This document shows, piece after piece, positions 11,786-21,742 of a stretch of DNA of 64,000 nt (position 1 is the stretch's first letter; each line of letters starts with the position of its first letter). The notes below the pieces were generated by a model. That model saw only the letters and a program-made list of their open reading frames with translations, had not been told where the DNA came from and did not search any database. A program made the translations under genes and the position numbers. This DNA comes from Yamagishiella unicocca (taxonomy: Eukaryota; Chlorophyta; Chlorophyceae; Chlamydomonadales; Volvocaceae): NCBI GenBank assembly GCA_003116995.1, contig BDSL01000032.1, forward strand, positions 496,001 to 560,000, in the 5' to 3' direction.

Positions 11786-14622
11786 TGTCCGGCGATGTGC
11801 CTGGTGGTTCGCCTTTTGGTCTGAAGCCCAGCGCAACAAGCACTACTACCCAATCGCCCGCCCACGGACCATGGATGGCTGGACGGTGAGTCACCGAATC
11901 TCCAACCCTTTCAACCGGAATGGATACCGACATCCCATAGCTTCCGGATACCGACATCCATAGCTTCGTCCTATCCCTTACTAGCCCCATCGCCACATAC
12001 ATCGTAGCACCAGCAGAACAGTATTAAGCCGAGCGTGATCACCACCGTTTCGCGAACAGCCGACGCACCGAGGCAACCAGGCGTGCCCCTTCTTTTCGCG
12101 CCCCGCGAATCGCCCGATCCCCCCTGCGCTGCCACCTCGAACTCCTACGCTCCGTTTGGGAGCTCCGCGCGGGCGCAGCGCTCGCGCTTCGACCCTACAT
12201 CGAGGGGAAGAAAAAAGCATCCTAGCACGCGAAACAAAGTTCCGAACTGAGGACCCAGAGATGTCGCCGAGGGACGCATCCGATGTGGGTCTGCTGGCCG
12301 ACCAGCGGGGCTGCTGGCGCCGGGGCAGCGGCGACTCCGGAGGCCGCGGAGACCTGCTTTACGAGTGGGGCAGCGCTGCCGAGCTGGCGAAAGGCGCTCG
12401 TGCGGTGGCGCCCGATGCCGCCGATTACGACTTTGCCGCGGAGCCCGCAGCCGCGGAGGATGTGCCACCACTGCCGCTAGAGGACGTGCCACCGCTGCCG
12501 CTAGAAGACGTGCCGCTGCCTCTGGAGGACATTGCTGTGGCGCAACTGGCGGTGAGAGGGTGTTCCAGCACGCGCGGTGGCTGGGAGGGAGGGGCCGGGG
12601 GGGCTCTGGCCGGCTCCGGTCGTCGGGTGTGGTTACGAGCCGAGGCGCGGTTCTTTCGATCGTGCCTGGAGGGAGACTCCAGGGAGGGAGGGACGGACAG
12701 CGGCGGCGCGGCGGCGGCGGCAGTTTTTGGTGTGGCACTGGCATTCGGGGCACGTATCGCATGCCGTACGTAAAGGCGGCGGGGAGTGTGGCGCTGGTAG
12801 GTGTCGGGGAGGTTGGGGTCACCGGCGCGGTAGGAAGGGGAGGGGGGGTGACCCATGGGCCGGTTGGGGTATCCGCTCACCTACTGCCTGATGCGCAGTC
12901 GGGGCGTGCGTGCGGGGGGTGTACGAACTGCGCCCTGGTCCATACAACTTGAGTCAGCTCAGAATGAGGTGAGTCAGCTCAGGATGAGTGACTGAGTGGG
13001 AGGGAGGTGCTTGCTCCCCAATACCTTTTTGGGGGGAACCGCCTCCACACGAGTATAACCACCTGCCGGTTAGCCCCCGCTCCACTCCGCGACGTGACGT
13101 ATCGGGGCGGGCAGGTGGCATGGGCGGGTATGTTGTGTTCAGTCCCTCCCTCCCTCCTGCCCAGCCGGCCAGCGCCCCACCCGCCTCCCTCCCCTCCCCT
13201 CCCAATCCACAGCACCAGCACCTCCGCATCACGGACCCAGCCGACCCCCACGGAGCCGCCGCGCTCGCCGCCGCCAAGCACGCCGTCGTACACCGCGCAA
13301 CCTCCGCCGACGTCGCCGCCGCCGCCAGAAACCCTGACCTCATCGATGCCGCTGCTGCCGCTGAGGACCAGGAGCTACCGGCGGGCGGCGCCGCTCCCCT
13401 GCTGCCCTTGGACGCCGCCGCTGGCTCCTGCGGCCCCGGCCCCGGACCCGGCACCGCGCCTAGCACCGCCTTCGGTAACCTCACGCCAGTGCCGACAGGG
13501 CCGGACCTGTCCGCCGCCGCTAGCGCGGCGGCGGCGTCTCTATCGTGCCTGACGTCTCGCGCCGCGCCCCGTGATGTAGCCGGTGCAATGGGGGGCACGG
13601 CCAGGCAACTGAAGAGCGCCTTCCGGTGCGCGCCTGCGGCTGGTGAGTCTTCTGGGGTCGGGGGCTGACTCTGATCCGGTCGCTGCCGTGATTGAGCCAG
13701 GGGCCTGGGTTTGGGGGAAGGGACAGGTGGATGGCGTGCAGTTCAGGGGCGAGTGTGACCTTAAGAGGTGATGTCATGGTCGCAGACGGTTGGGCAGTTA
13801 CGATGTACGTTTGGATACGCGTTGGAGCCGCGTTGGAGTCGCGCAGTGTTTGTTTTTACGTGTTTTAAAACAAACATTGTGCTGCATCCCAGCCAGCCCA
13901 GGCATCGATGCGGCCGGGATGAGTCTCTCAACAAGCCTGAAAACTCAAATTCCTAACACGCTGCCCGATGGCTCTTGAGACCTTATAGTCTGGTTCCCAC
14001 TGTAAAGGTTACTACTATTACTACGCTGCACTGATGCGTGCAATGTGCCCACGCCGTGCAGATGCAAGTGGCCGCGTGGCCCCACTACTGAGCGAGAGCC
14101 TCGACCTACGGCCGCACATGGGTGAGTAAAGTAGACAAGAGGGGCTAAGTGGGAGGAAGAGAGTGCGAAGAGGCGTGCCAGACGTTGCGAGGCAGCTGCC
14201 TGGCAGCTGCGCTAGGCGGCAGTTGCCATGGTTGAGGGTACCGGTATGCGCAGGAGGCGGCAGAACTGAACTGCGCATACGGACCAATACCTTTCGGGGT
14301 AAAGTACCAAAGATTTCTAGAACTCTCGACACGTTTTTGTTCGTATGCTAGCCGGTGAAAATCGTGTTCCAAATCAGGCCTACACCTTGCGCAGCACCTG
14401 TCGGACGACGACTCACTGCCCCCCGCCCACCATACCTTCCTGCCATCACGTGGATGTGCAGGCGGGGCGGCCGGCAACCAGCGGCTGCTGGCGGCGGCGA
14501 CGGTCTCCTCGGGCAGCACGGCCAAGATGGCTTCGGCGGCACGGGGCGGCACGGGGGCGCAGGAGGGCAAGGGGGCGAGGGCACTCGCCTCTGCCGCCGC
14601 TGCGCTTGAGCGCGCGATGGAG
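11786..14622 (+). CDS. Unrecognised multi-exon gene, low complexity, possible WW-like N-terminus
   Basis: Probable exons: 11786-11885; about 12261-12551 (ends CTGGCG/GTGAGA); about 13215-13640 (ends GCGGCTG/GTGAGT); 14062-14120 (ASGRVAPLLSESLDLRPHM); 14462-14620 (NQRLLAAATVSSGSTAKMAS onward, ends GGAGG/GTGAGT). The first exon encodes WWFAFWSEAQRNKHYY with a further Trp 11 residues after the YY pair, a spacing like a WW domain, but the match is weak. The second exon has three tandem copies of EDVPPLPL-type octapeptides. The rest is Ala-rich with acidic patches. ATG 12261 follows an acceptor-like CAGAG, so it could be internal or the start. I cannot name the protein. The frame at 14833-16068 may be its last exon, but the phase does not join simply. 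Confidence 0.4.
13989..14022 (-). repeat. Dispersed short repeat, copy 3 (reverse complement)
   Basis: Read on the minus strand it gives GTAGTAATAGTAACC, then TTTACAGTGGGAACCAGA, matching the core of the other copies. It sits in an intron. Confidence 0.5.
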
Positions 14623-14832
14623 GGTGAGTGCTTGGTGCGTGCCCCGGTTGCTCACTGGCTTAGGGTTGTTGTATGTTGGCAGTTGGCGGTTGGCGGTTTG
14701 CTGCTGGTTGGGAGGAGGTTGATCATGGTGCGCACACTGGGCTTGTCGCTGGTGGATCTGGGTGGGGTTGTGCGGTGCGCTGGGCACGAGGTTTGACGCG
14801 CATACCCATGTGGACGCCACGCCCATGGTTGG

Positions 14833-16068
14833 ATGGACTTGAAAAGGATCCGTGTCATGCACAGGCGGCCCCCCCTCCTGAACATCCTTCTACTCGCCGC
14901 CACCACCGCCGCCGCGGGTTTTTCCTGGCTGAAAGCAGACCCACTCGCCCACCCACCTGTGCTCCCAGAGGTCGGCGCCGCTGCAGCTGACGTGGCTCAC
15001 ATTCCGCCGGCGGAGCAGGAGGGCCCAGGGCTGTACGGCACCGGCGGGGACGAATTCCCGTCCGCCTCGCCAATAAAGGTGATCCCAGCAGCCGCCACCG
15101 CCGCCGCGCGCGACCCCGCTTCGATGGCGGCGGTGTACGGCAACGTCGGCCGCCACGGCGCCGCCGCTGTAGCAGCAGCTGGCGGCGCAAAAGGCGGCAT
15201 CGGCGCCGCCAATGCCGAGAGCTACGCGGGTGCCGGCGGCGGCGGCGGCGGCGGCGGCGACGGTGACGGTGACGGCGACGCTGCCGCCGACTTTGACGGC
15301 GCCGCCGGCGGCATCCCAGCTGCTGCCGCCGACGTAGCCATGCAGCGCGTGCCGCCAGGCTTCCTGATGCTGCTGAACGCCACGTCCGACGTCATGGTTC
15401 CGGAGCCTACCAACACCAGCAGCGGCGCCATTCCCCCCGCCGGCGACGCTGACGTGTCCGTATTTGACGTGTCCGCCATCGGCACACCCGGAGCCTACGT
15501 GTACGACACGCCGTACGCGCCGCCGCCGGGAGCCAAGGCAGCGGCGCTGGGCTTCGGCGGCGCTGCGGACTGGGCGTGGGATGACCCCTCCGTGGAGGCG
15601 CCGCCCGCCCCCGCCGACGGCAGCCTGGTCCCCGACTCCGCCACCGCCGGCCACGACGCCGACGTCGTCACCAGGGCGGCGGCCATACCTTCCGTCATAC
15701 GAGCCGCCGACGACCCCGCCAGCTCTCCTACAGGCGCTGCTGCCGCCGCCTACACCGGGTTTCACCACACAAGCGCTGATCCGGTCGTGGGCGGCGCCGC
15801 CGCCGCCGCCGCCACTGCCGCCGCCGTTGCCGCCGCCACTGATGCTGCTGACGCCGCCGCCGTCGCCGCGATGGCTAGGTTGCCTCCTGTGCCTGCGGAC
15901 TTGGAGGCGGCGGCGTGGAAGGCGCCTCCGTGGGGCCGCGAGCGCACCGCACAGCTGACCGCCGCGGCGGTGGCCACCATTGCCCCCCCGCGCTACGTGA
16001 CGCCGCTGCCCCCCCGGCTGCTGGACATCATGAGGGAGCCGAGCGCCAGGGACCTGGCTGGGGTATAG
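14833..16068 (+). CDS. Ala/Gly-rich protein with N-terminal hydrophobic anchor
   Basis: A single open frame of 411 codons. The first residues (MDLKRIRVMHRRPP) are basic and followed by a hydrophobic run LLNILLLAATTAAAGF, which looks like a signal peptide or type II signal anchor. The remainder is low complexity (Ala, Gly, Asp, Pro; a 9-Gly run near residue 140) with no recognised domain. Two TGTAA signals follow the stop within 75 bases, supporting plus-strand transcription. It may be a gene on its own or the last exon of the gene that ends at 14622; the basic-hydrophobic start favours an independent secretory or membrane protein. The long frame on the opposite strand is a composition shadow. 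Confidence 0.5.
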   Translation: MDLKRIRVMHRRPPLLNILLLAATTAAAGFSWLKADPLAHPPVLPEVGAAAADVAHIPPAEQEGPGLYGTGGDEFPSASPIKVIPAAATAAARDPASMAAVYGNVGRHGAAAVAAAGGAKGGIGAANAESYAGAGGGGGGGGDGDGDGDAAADFDGAAGGIPAAAADVAMQRVPPGFLMLLNATSDVMVPEPTNTSSGAIPPAGDADVSVFDVSAIGTPGAYVYDTPYAPPPGAKAAALGFGGAADWAWDDPSVEAPPAPADGSLVPDSATAGHDADVVTRAAAIPSVIRAADDPASSPTGAAAAAYTGFHHTSADPVVGGAAAAAATAAAVAAATDAADAAAVAAMARLPPVPADLEAAAWKAPPWGRERTAQLTAAAVATIAPPRYVTPLPPRLLDIMREPSARDLAGV

Positions 16069-16107
16069 TGAAGGCCCAAGCTGCTGAGCGGCTGGGCACA
16101 TGGAGGA

Positions 16108-16142
16108 TGTAACAGGAGGGGACGTAACAGGAGGGGATGTAA
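16108..16142 (+). promoter_or_regulatory. Paired TGTAA polyadenylation-type signals
   Basis: TGTAA at 16108-16112 and again at 16138-16142, 40 and 70 bases after the stop at 16068. Confidence 0.5.
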
Positions 16143-16277
16143 GAGGGGCGATGCAGGGGGTGGGTGGGCCGTAAGTAAGCGAGGAGTGGGATAGGAGGAG
16201 CATGCGGGGACGAGCGAGGAAGGAATGGCGATGAATGGGTGAAAAGGTTGTATGAGGAGGACGGAGCAGGAGCAGCA

Positions 16278-16528
16278 TACTGCGACAACCATTCGCAGAG
16301 TCAGTCCGCCAGTCCAGTGCGTCAGACATCCGATCCTGTAGTACCGTTGCGATCACCGAGCAAGCAGTCGATGCCTTAGCTCGAGCTGTCCCAGCTGGAT
16401 CCGCTTCTCCCGCGGAGCCACAGGCTCCTTCCCTGGAGCACAACTTCGCGACGCCCGAGCGCTGCCCGGCACGCACAACCCGCCGCCGATCCCCACACGG
16501 CTCCTGCCACCATCCCTCGGAACGCCCG
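16278..16528 (+). repeat. Duplicated segment A, left copy
   Basis: About 250 bases matching the reverse complement of 33836-34088 almost base for base. No reading frame is clearly conserved. The copy marks the left edge of the inverted, rearranged duplication that fills 16.2-35.5 kb. Confidence 0.8.
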
Positions 16529-16535
16529 GCGTTGG

Positions 16536-16624
16536 CGGCAGTGGCGCCCGGGGTCGGCGGCAGTGGCGCCCGGGGTCGGCGGCAGTGGCGCCCGGGGTCG
16601 GTGGCAGTGGCGCCCGGGGTCGAT
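16536..16624 (+). repeat. 22-bp tandem repeat
   Basis: Four copies of a unit reading GCAGTGGCGCCCGGGGTCGG, directly after segment A. The right copy of A lacks this array. Confidence 0.8.
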
Positions 16625-17358
16625 GCCAGAGAGCACTGTCGCGGGAGGTGCCCGCCACGGCCTTCCGATACTGTGACCTGGCGCATGCTGCAAGGCCACG
16701 CACAGGAGCCTCTTATCCGATGCTCGCCGCGTCTGGGCACAGCTGCTAGTTGGTAAGATGTAGGTACTACTTTGCGGTGTGCTTAGGACCGGGCGGCCGG
16801 GACCGGGTGATCAAGCCTGGACTGGGCCGCCGCGTTCTGACGCTAATGGACGGCTACCTGGGAGAATGCTTTCTCGCTGATGCGGCCGTCCTAAGACACC
16901 TTCAGGCGGGGTGGTCGCACCATCATATGCGCGTGACAGCAGCTGCTGGCCCAGGCTGACCACGAACGGCACGTAGTAGTAATCATCACAGTGGGCCCCA
17001 GACCAAAAGGGAGAGCCATCGGGCGCATCGCCTAACACTGAAAGAGACGCACGTGTTGGAGATGGCGCTTGACAGCATTGCGTTGCGTGCAGCTTCGAGT
17101 ACCTGCCTACTTTGCTTGAGGAAGAGGCCGACCATCCCAGAGCAAAGCTTCCTCGGCCTGGCCCAGACCTGGCATAATCGTCCACTCGCTCCGTGCTGCC
17201 TGTTTAGGCCCGAGTCGGGGCTCCTGCGGCTCCATCGCCGGCTGTCTTAAGTCAGCAACAGCATGGGTTTTATAGGCGAAGGCTACCGCCCCAGGGAACG
17301 AGTGTCAGCATGAATCGTCAGCAGGTTGTGACAACAGCCCTGCCAAGGAGTCACTCGT
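16625..17358. other. No gene seen
   Basis: The stretch lies between segment A and segment B. Apart from the dispersed repeat copy at 16971-17040 I see no gene and no further repeat. Confidence 0.4.
16971..17040 (+). repeat. Dispersed short repeat, copy 4 (longer form)
   Basis: CGTAGTAGTAATCATCACAG, then TGGGCCCCAGACCAAAAGG, then AGAGCCATCGGGCGCATCGC and CTAACACTGAAAGA. The 3' half matches the copy at 55331-55400, so the unit is at least 70 bases. Confidence 0.65.
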
Positions 17359-18126
17359 TTGATACCCTCTGAATCACCCTTACAGTAGTTAGTGGTGGCA
17401 AAGCGCCAAAGGAGGGTGGATGAGGACCGAGGGGCGGAGATCAGTTACAGGCGCAGGCAGTGCTGAGCGTGAACCAGCATCTAGGCGTCCGCCCTCCCAC
17501 TCTGGCCCCTGCTTTCTGGAGTGCTTCCTCCCGGCTATCCCCGCCTCAAACGAGCGTTGGGGCTGCACTCCAGGCCATGTACGACCAAACGGAAAAAGCA
17601 ATACACCATGAACACGCCAGAATTACGCCCGCTTGAAAAACGATAAGCAATATGCGTCATGAACACCATTCTGTGCATCTGTACCTGCTTGCCCGCGATG
17701 GGGCATCCCTCACTCATCGAGGATAACCGATCACGAGTCATATCCCGCGTCGAACCCAAGCCCTAACCTTCAAAGTTCGTCAACAATGGCGCACCATCAG
17801 TTCTCTCAACAACCCCGGGTCATGGCATCATTTGCCGGCTTTCACAGTCCTGCAGTGAACACGCATATTCACGCCTAGTCGCTTCGCCGATTGCCTGCTG
17901 TCGCGCCAGTTTCTCGTAACTCATGAGCACACGCACGTGTCAGTAAGTCAGGCAGTCAGGCACGCATCCACGTAATGGCCCCCGCTCAACGCCACAGCAA
18001 TGTCAATTAGGCTAACTGCTTCTGTATGCCCTTGTGGGGGGCACGTGGGGGGTAGACAGACTCCTGCACCACACAGTTTTATGTGGCAGTCTGCGCACCA
18101 CGCTTACAGCTCGTCTCAGGAGCTTC

Positions 18127-18393
18127 CTACGCGGCCGGGGCCTCCTCCCCGCCCACAGATGAATCGTCTTCAAGCTCCACGTCCAAACACTGCACGGCCA
18201 GGGTGCCCTTGAGCACGCTGTACATCCGCTTCGAGAAGGCCTTGGCGTCGTCGGGCAGGAAGCCGGACTCCAGCAGGGCTGTCTCGTAGAGCAACCGCGC
18301 GGTGGCGACGGCCGACTCCTCCACAGTGCCTTCCGTCGCTGCGGACAGCTTGTCGTTCAAGGCCACAATGAGCGGGTGCCTGCGAAATGGCAT
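18127..18393 (-). pseudogene. Captured last exon of an HSP90-family gene (left copy)
   Basis: Eighty-eight codons containing HPLIVALNDKLSAAT, then ATARLLYETALLESGF, LPDDAKAFSKRMYSVLKGTL and an acidic tail (VELEDDSSVGGEEAPAA). This matches the extreme C-terminal dimerisation segment of HSP90 chaperones (LLYETALLxSGF...RMYxxLKxxL), most like organellar or ER forms. The rest of the chaperone (ATPase and middle domains) is absent. The frame is preceded by TTTCGCAG/GCACCC, a good splice acceptor, which suggests that a genomic terminal exon was copied rather than a cDNA. No functional chaperone can be made from this fragment alone. Confidence 0.7.
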
Positions 18394-18429
18394 GGTCCGT
18401 GCATAACGATTAGCCGGAGAACCGGACGA

Positions 18430-18477
18430 GCGAATTGTTGCCCAGGATGCCCTATAGATCTATAGGGCAACAATTCG
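18430..18477. repeat. Palindrome centred on AGATCT (left, shortened)
   Basis: TGCCCTATAGATCTATAGGG plus CA is a perfect 22-base palindrome, flanked by CGAATTGTTGCCC and GGGCAACAATTCG. The right copy (31264-31345) keeps a longer arm; here about ten bases are missing. Confidence 0.75.
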
Positions 18478-18516
18478 TATGTGACAAATGTGCGGAGGCA
18501 ACAATTCGTACGTAAT

Positions 18517-18554
18517 AAATGTGAGGAGGAAGTCTAGACTTCCTCCTCACATTT
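18517..18554. repeat. Perfect 38-bp palindrome centred on TCTAGA
   Basis: AAATGTGAGGAGGAAGTCTA pairs with GACTTCCTCCTCACATTT without mismatch. The same palindrome is present in the right copy of segment B near 31210-31252. It lies between the HSP90-like exon and the unrecognised frame. Confidence 0.9.
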
Positions 18555-18839
18555 GTTTACAACAGAAAATGTAACACCCCAAGTCCTTTCCTGTCCTTGG
18601 TACACAACTCCCTTTCAAAACAAAGGTCCATCCTAGTCAAACTTGAAACATCAATACAACTTGAGTACAGCTTCTAAACGATACAACGAATGCAAGGAAC
18701 GCCGGGATGTCAAACATCACCGTTGCTATTTCCGTTATCAGGTCCACTGTACGGAGCCCAAGCCCACGCCCAGTACAAGTACAGCCCAGGTTTATTTCGA
18801 CAAACCCGGGCATTGCACCAAGCTATACGTATTGCGGAC

Positions 18840-19433
18840 CTACCACAGGGCAAAATATATGCTGCGGCCGCAATTATGGCGCCCAGGGCTCGTTTGCCAC
18901 GAGTCCGGGATGTCCGGAGACACATGGCAGTAGCAGCGTGGCCTGCCATCAGGCAGCACAGAGAGTGTTCGGTTCATGCACTGGCGTGGCTCCTTCGCCA
19001 AAAGTGCGGTGCACTGTTGTGCACGCTGCTTCATCCGCTGGATGTAAGTCGCCTTGTTAGGGTCCTTCGGATCCAGCTCAATGAGCAGGCTGCTGCTGCC
19101 CTGGGACGGCACGCCTGAAGCTGATGACCCGTTGCTACCCAGCAAGACCACGCGGACAGCGCTCTTATCCTCGTCGATGGAAGCCACGTAACCGTGCTGC
19201 TGCGCAGGCGGGAACCCTTCCAAATCAGCTGGCATAGTTACCACAGTTGAACCCGGAAAGTCGATGAAGAGATCCATCGACCCGCACGCTGCCAGCAGGA
19301 GTTCAGCACACGGGTAGTGCTGCTGCAGGATAGCAGATGCGTCATCAATCCAGGTCGGGTACCGATACCAGCCGTGGCAACTGGCAACCCGGCATCCGGC
19401 CTGCGCACCAACACGGGCCAACCGTGGCAGCAT
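18840..19433 (-). CDS. Unrecognised frame inside segment B
   Basis: A frame of 197 codons beginning MLPRLARVGAQAGCR and including WYRYPTWIDDASAILQQHYP, GSMDLFIDFPGSTVVTMP, SSSLLIELDPKDPNKATYIQ and CMNRTLSVLPDGRPRCYCH. The composition looks like a real folded protein and the other copy of segment B keeps almost the same residues, but I do not recognise a family. It may be an exon or gene fragment carried by the duplication. The last 20 codons diverge between copies after IPD. Confidence 0.4.
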   Translation of the reverse strand: MLPRLARVGAQAGCRVASCHGWYRYPTWIDDASAILQQHYPCAELLLAACGSMDLFIDFPGSTVVTMPADLEGFPPAQQHGYVASIDEDKSAVRVVLLGSNGSSASGVPSQGSSSLLIELDPKDPNKATYIQRMKQRAQQCTALLAKEPRQCMNRTLSVLPDGRPRCYCHVSPDIPDSWQTSPGRHNCGRSIYFALW

Positions 19434-19609
19434 TTAGCCAGGCAGAAGCACGGCAGGCAGAAGGATAACGTATAAAAAACACAGTTAGTTCAATCGCCAA
19501 TACTGGCTCAGTAGTAATCCCACCCCAACGCAACTGCTATCTAGCCCGTATGTTGTTCCCTATCTAGCCCGTATGATGCCCCTAGCTCCATGCACTGCGG
19601 GGTATCCGG

Positions 19610-20958
19610 ATGCAGGACCGGGGCGCAGAGCCCGCCTGGCAGGCGCTGCTGAACACGGCGCTGGCGCTGCGGCTTGACGCGCTGCTGGACTGCGGGGCGC
19701 TGCTGGCGGGGGCCACCAACAGGTGTGAGGGTGAGAGGGTGGCGGTGCCGGAGGAGAAATACACTGACAGCCCGCCGTGCTTGCAGCGCGGTATTTGCGC
19801 TTGGGTCGTTCCGTCTTCGGGCGCAGCCAATTAGCAATAAGCGGCAGCTGCTAGCAGATCAAGCCCCGCATCGCTTGATAAGTCATCACCATATAAATAT
19901 TGAGAATATTAACATTTTTCTTGCCAAATATGTCATGTCATTGTTTGCCGCAGGGAAGCTGCTGAGTACCTGAAGGAGCGGTTAGACCGCTCCCGCTTTC
20001 AGGGCGTTACCTACTTCGACGAGACCTCCAGGAAGTGGATCGTGTGTGATATGCACGGTCGCCGCCTGCCCCGTCACGCCTCACCCATCGCCGAGCGCCA
20101 GACCTTTGTCATCTACGACGACGCCCGGTGCCGCGGCGCCGACCTGCAGCTCAAGCCTGATGCGGTGGGGCTGCTCACCCTGGGTCCCGGCGTGTGCAAG
20201 GACAAGGTGATGCAAGCGGCAGGCAGGCTGCGTCAGCTGGGCCGCGGGCAGAAGCTGCACTTCGCCGCCACGGCCGACGTCACCGCTAAAATACGACAGC
20301 TCAGCCGCGTGCAGCCGGCGACCCAACCGCCGCCGTCTGCTGCTGCTGGCGAGGGCGACGTTGCAGGGGGCCTGAGGGAAACTCCGCAGCTGCCGACGGC
20401 GGCGGCGGCGGCGGCTACAGCGGCGGGGGCGGCTACGACGGCGATGCACGTGCTCCGCTGGGTGATGCGGAACACGGTGCAGGCCACGCTGCGCGGCGTG
20501 CTGCAGTGGACCAGCTGCTGTCACTGCTGTGGGCCCGCGGCGGCGCAATGATGAACCGAGCAGCCGCCGCAACTGCTGCCGTGTCCCCCCTTCTGGTGAG
20601 CCTGTGCTACGTCCGCCTCGCCGTCGGCACCGTCTCGGCTGCGCCGATGCTGGTTTCGGACCTGTGGGGGCCAGCAACCGAGGCAGCCGCAGCATCGCAG
20701 CCGGCGCGGGGGGCGCTGGTCGCAGCGGGGGCCCTCTCGCAGCAGGGTGGAGGCATGGCGGGGTGGCTGGGCCCCCGCGAGCTGGTGTGTGTGCAGCTGT
20801 TTAACGGGGAGGCAAGGTACGGCGGCGTGGCGCAGCGAGCGGAGCTGCGGGACCTTGTGTGGCGGAGGAGGGAGGACGCGGAGGCGCTGGTGGACATGAG
20901 GGGCAAGCAGTCGCTGCTGCCGCGCAGCGACCTGGAGCGGGCGTGTGAGGACGCGTGA
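19610..20958 (+). CDS. DUF3638/DUF3645-type helicase-like protein, C-terminal fragment
   Basis: Exon 1 ends at 19722 (LLDCGALLAGATNR); exon 2 starts at 19954 (EAAEYLKERLDRSRFQGV) and runs on through YFDETSRKWIVCDM, FVIYDDARCRGADLQL, LTLGPGVCKDKVMQAAGRLR and QLGRGQ. A further part in another frame (20506-20958) carries ELVCVQLFNGEARYG and MRGKQSLLPRSDLERACED and ends at a stop. The CKDKVMQAAGRLRQLGRGQ block resembles motif VI of SF2 helicases and matches the C-terminal half of very large eukaryotic DUF3638/DUF3645 proteins, often labelled ubiquitinyl hydrolase. Those proteins are thousands of residues long; here segment B abuts the upstream side at 19507, so the 5' part is missing or far away. 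The change of frame near 20515 needs an intron or an indel. It is probably a truncated gene. Confidence 0.55.
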
Positions 20959-21100
20959 GGAGCAAGGGGCTTAGGGGGGAGGGAGGAGCAAGGGAGGGAG
21001 GAGAAAGCGAGGGAGGAGCAAGGGAGGGAGGAGCAAGGGAGGGAGGAGAGAGGTAGGAGAAAGGGACGGAGGAGCAAGGGAGGAGGATGAAATGAGGGTA
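20595..21100 (+). repeat. Duplicated segment C, left copy
   Basis: From GGTGAGCCTGTGCTACGT to the GAGGGAGGAGCAAGG tract it matches the reverse complement of about 34915-35441. The protein encoded (VSLCYVRLAVGTVSAAPMLV to the SDLERACED end) is kept in both copies with a few substitutions. Confidence 0.8.
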
Positions 21101-21628
21101 TGATAGGAAAGGATGGAAGGATGGTAGGAGGGAGGGCACCGGATGGAGCGGATCGCAAGGCTGCACGCGGGGGAGGGCAGCCTTGCGGTCGGAGGGAGGC
21201 CGCGGAGCGGATGGATGGGAATGGAGTATGAGGAGATACGAGCATGCTTCAGGATGCCAGGGCTTGGGCGAGTGTCTGTTGATGGCTCGCGCACCCACAA
21301 ATGGCTAAGCTGATGATTTGTTTGGAGCCTAGCTACCGATATCTGCACTCGCCGCCGGATGTCATACAGATGTGCAACGCGCATGCAGACGCACGGGCGG
21401 TCTACGTGCCTATGGCTACTTTAGCGTACTTATAGCGTATTTTCGTCGAGGGCGCTTGCTGCCGTGTTGAGGGTATTTGCGCCCACTGTGTCTCAAGGGT
21501 TACCGATCTACAGCCACCATAATGGACTGATGACGTCGTCTGTGCCGTAAATACGCGGTTTCCCTACCTGAGGCAGGTCTCCGCCGTACTTATTGCCGTG
21601 TGAGACACAACCGCAACTGCACTTTGTG

Positions 21629-21742
21629 CGGGTTCTCCCCTGGGTTATTGAGGGGTCTCCCCTGGTTTGTTGCAGGGTCTTCCCTGGTGTGTTGCGGGGT
21701 CTCCCTTGCTTGGTCGCAGGGTATCCCCTGCTTTATTGCTAG
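21629..21742 (+). repeat. Degenerate tandem repeat (about 22-24 bp)
   Basis: Five imperfect copies of GGGTCTCCCCTGGTTTGTTG. It directly precedes the CAATCCC array. Confidence 0.65.

Larger units (their letters stand above)
17359..19507 (-). repeat. Duplicated segment B, left copy (intact, inverted)
   Basis: About 2.15 kb that recurs in inverted orientation as 23532-23869 plus 30594-32430, where a retrotransposon interrupts it. The identity limits are GGTATCAAA at the 17359 end and TTCAATCGCCAATACTGG at the 19507 end. It carries an HSP90-like exon, an unrecognised frame and two palindromes. I see no terminal inverted repeats or target duplication, so the mechanism of duplication is unknown. 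Confidence 0.85.

Noticed and set aside
16278..16528. Segment A as part of a protein-coding gene
   Set aside because: Frames in the two copies do not show codon-level conservation beyond nucleotide identity, and no domain is recognised.
14890..16740. 616-codon minus-strand frame opposite the Ala-rich gene
   Set aside because: Antisense of GC-rich alanine codons is stop-poor. The plus strand has the signal-anchor start and TGTAA signals.
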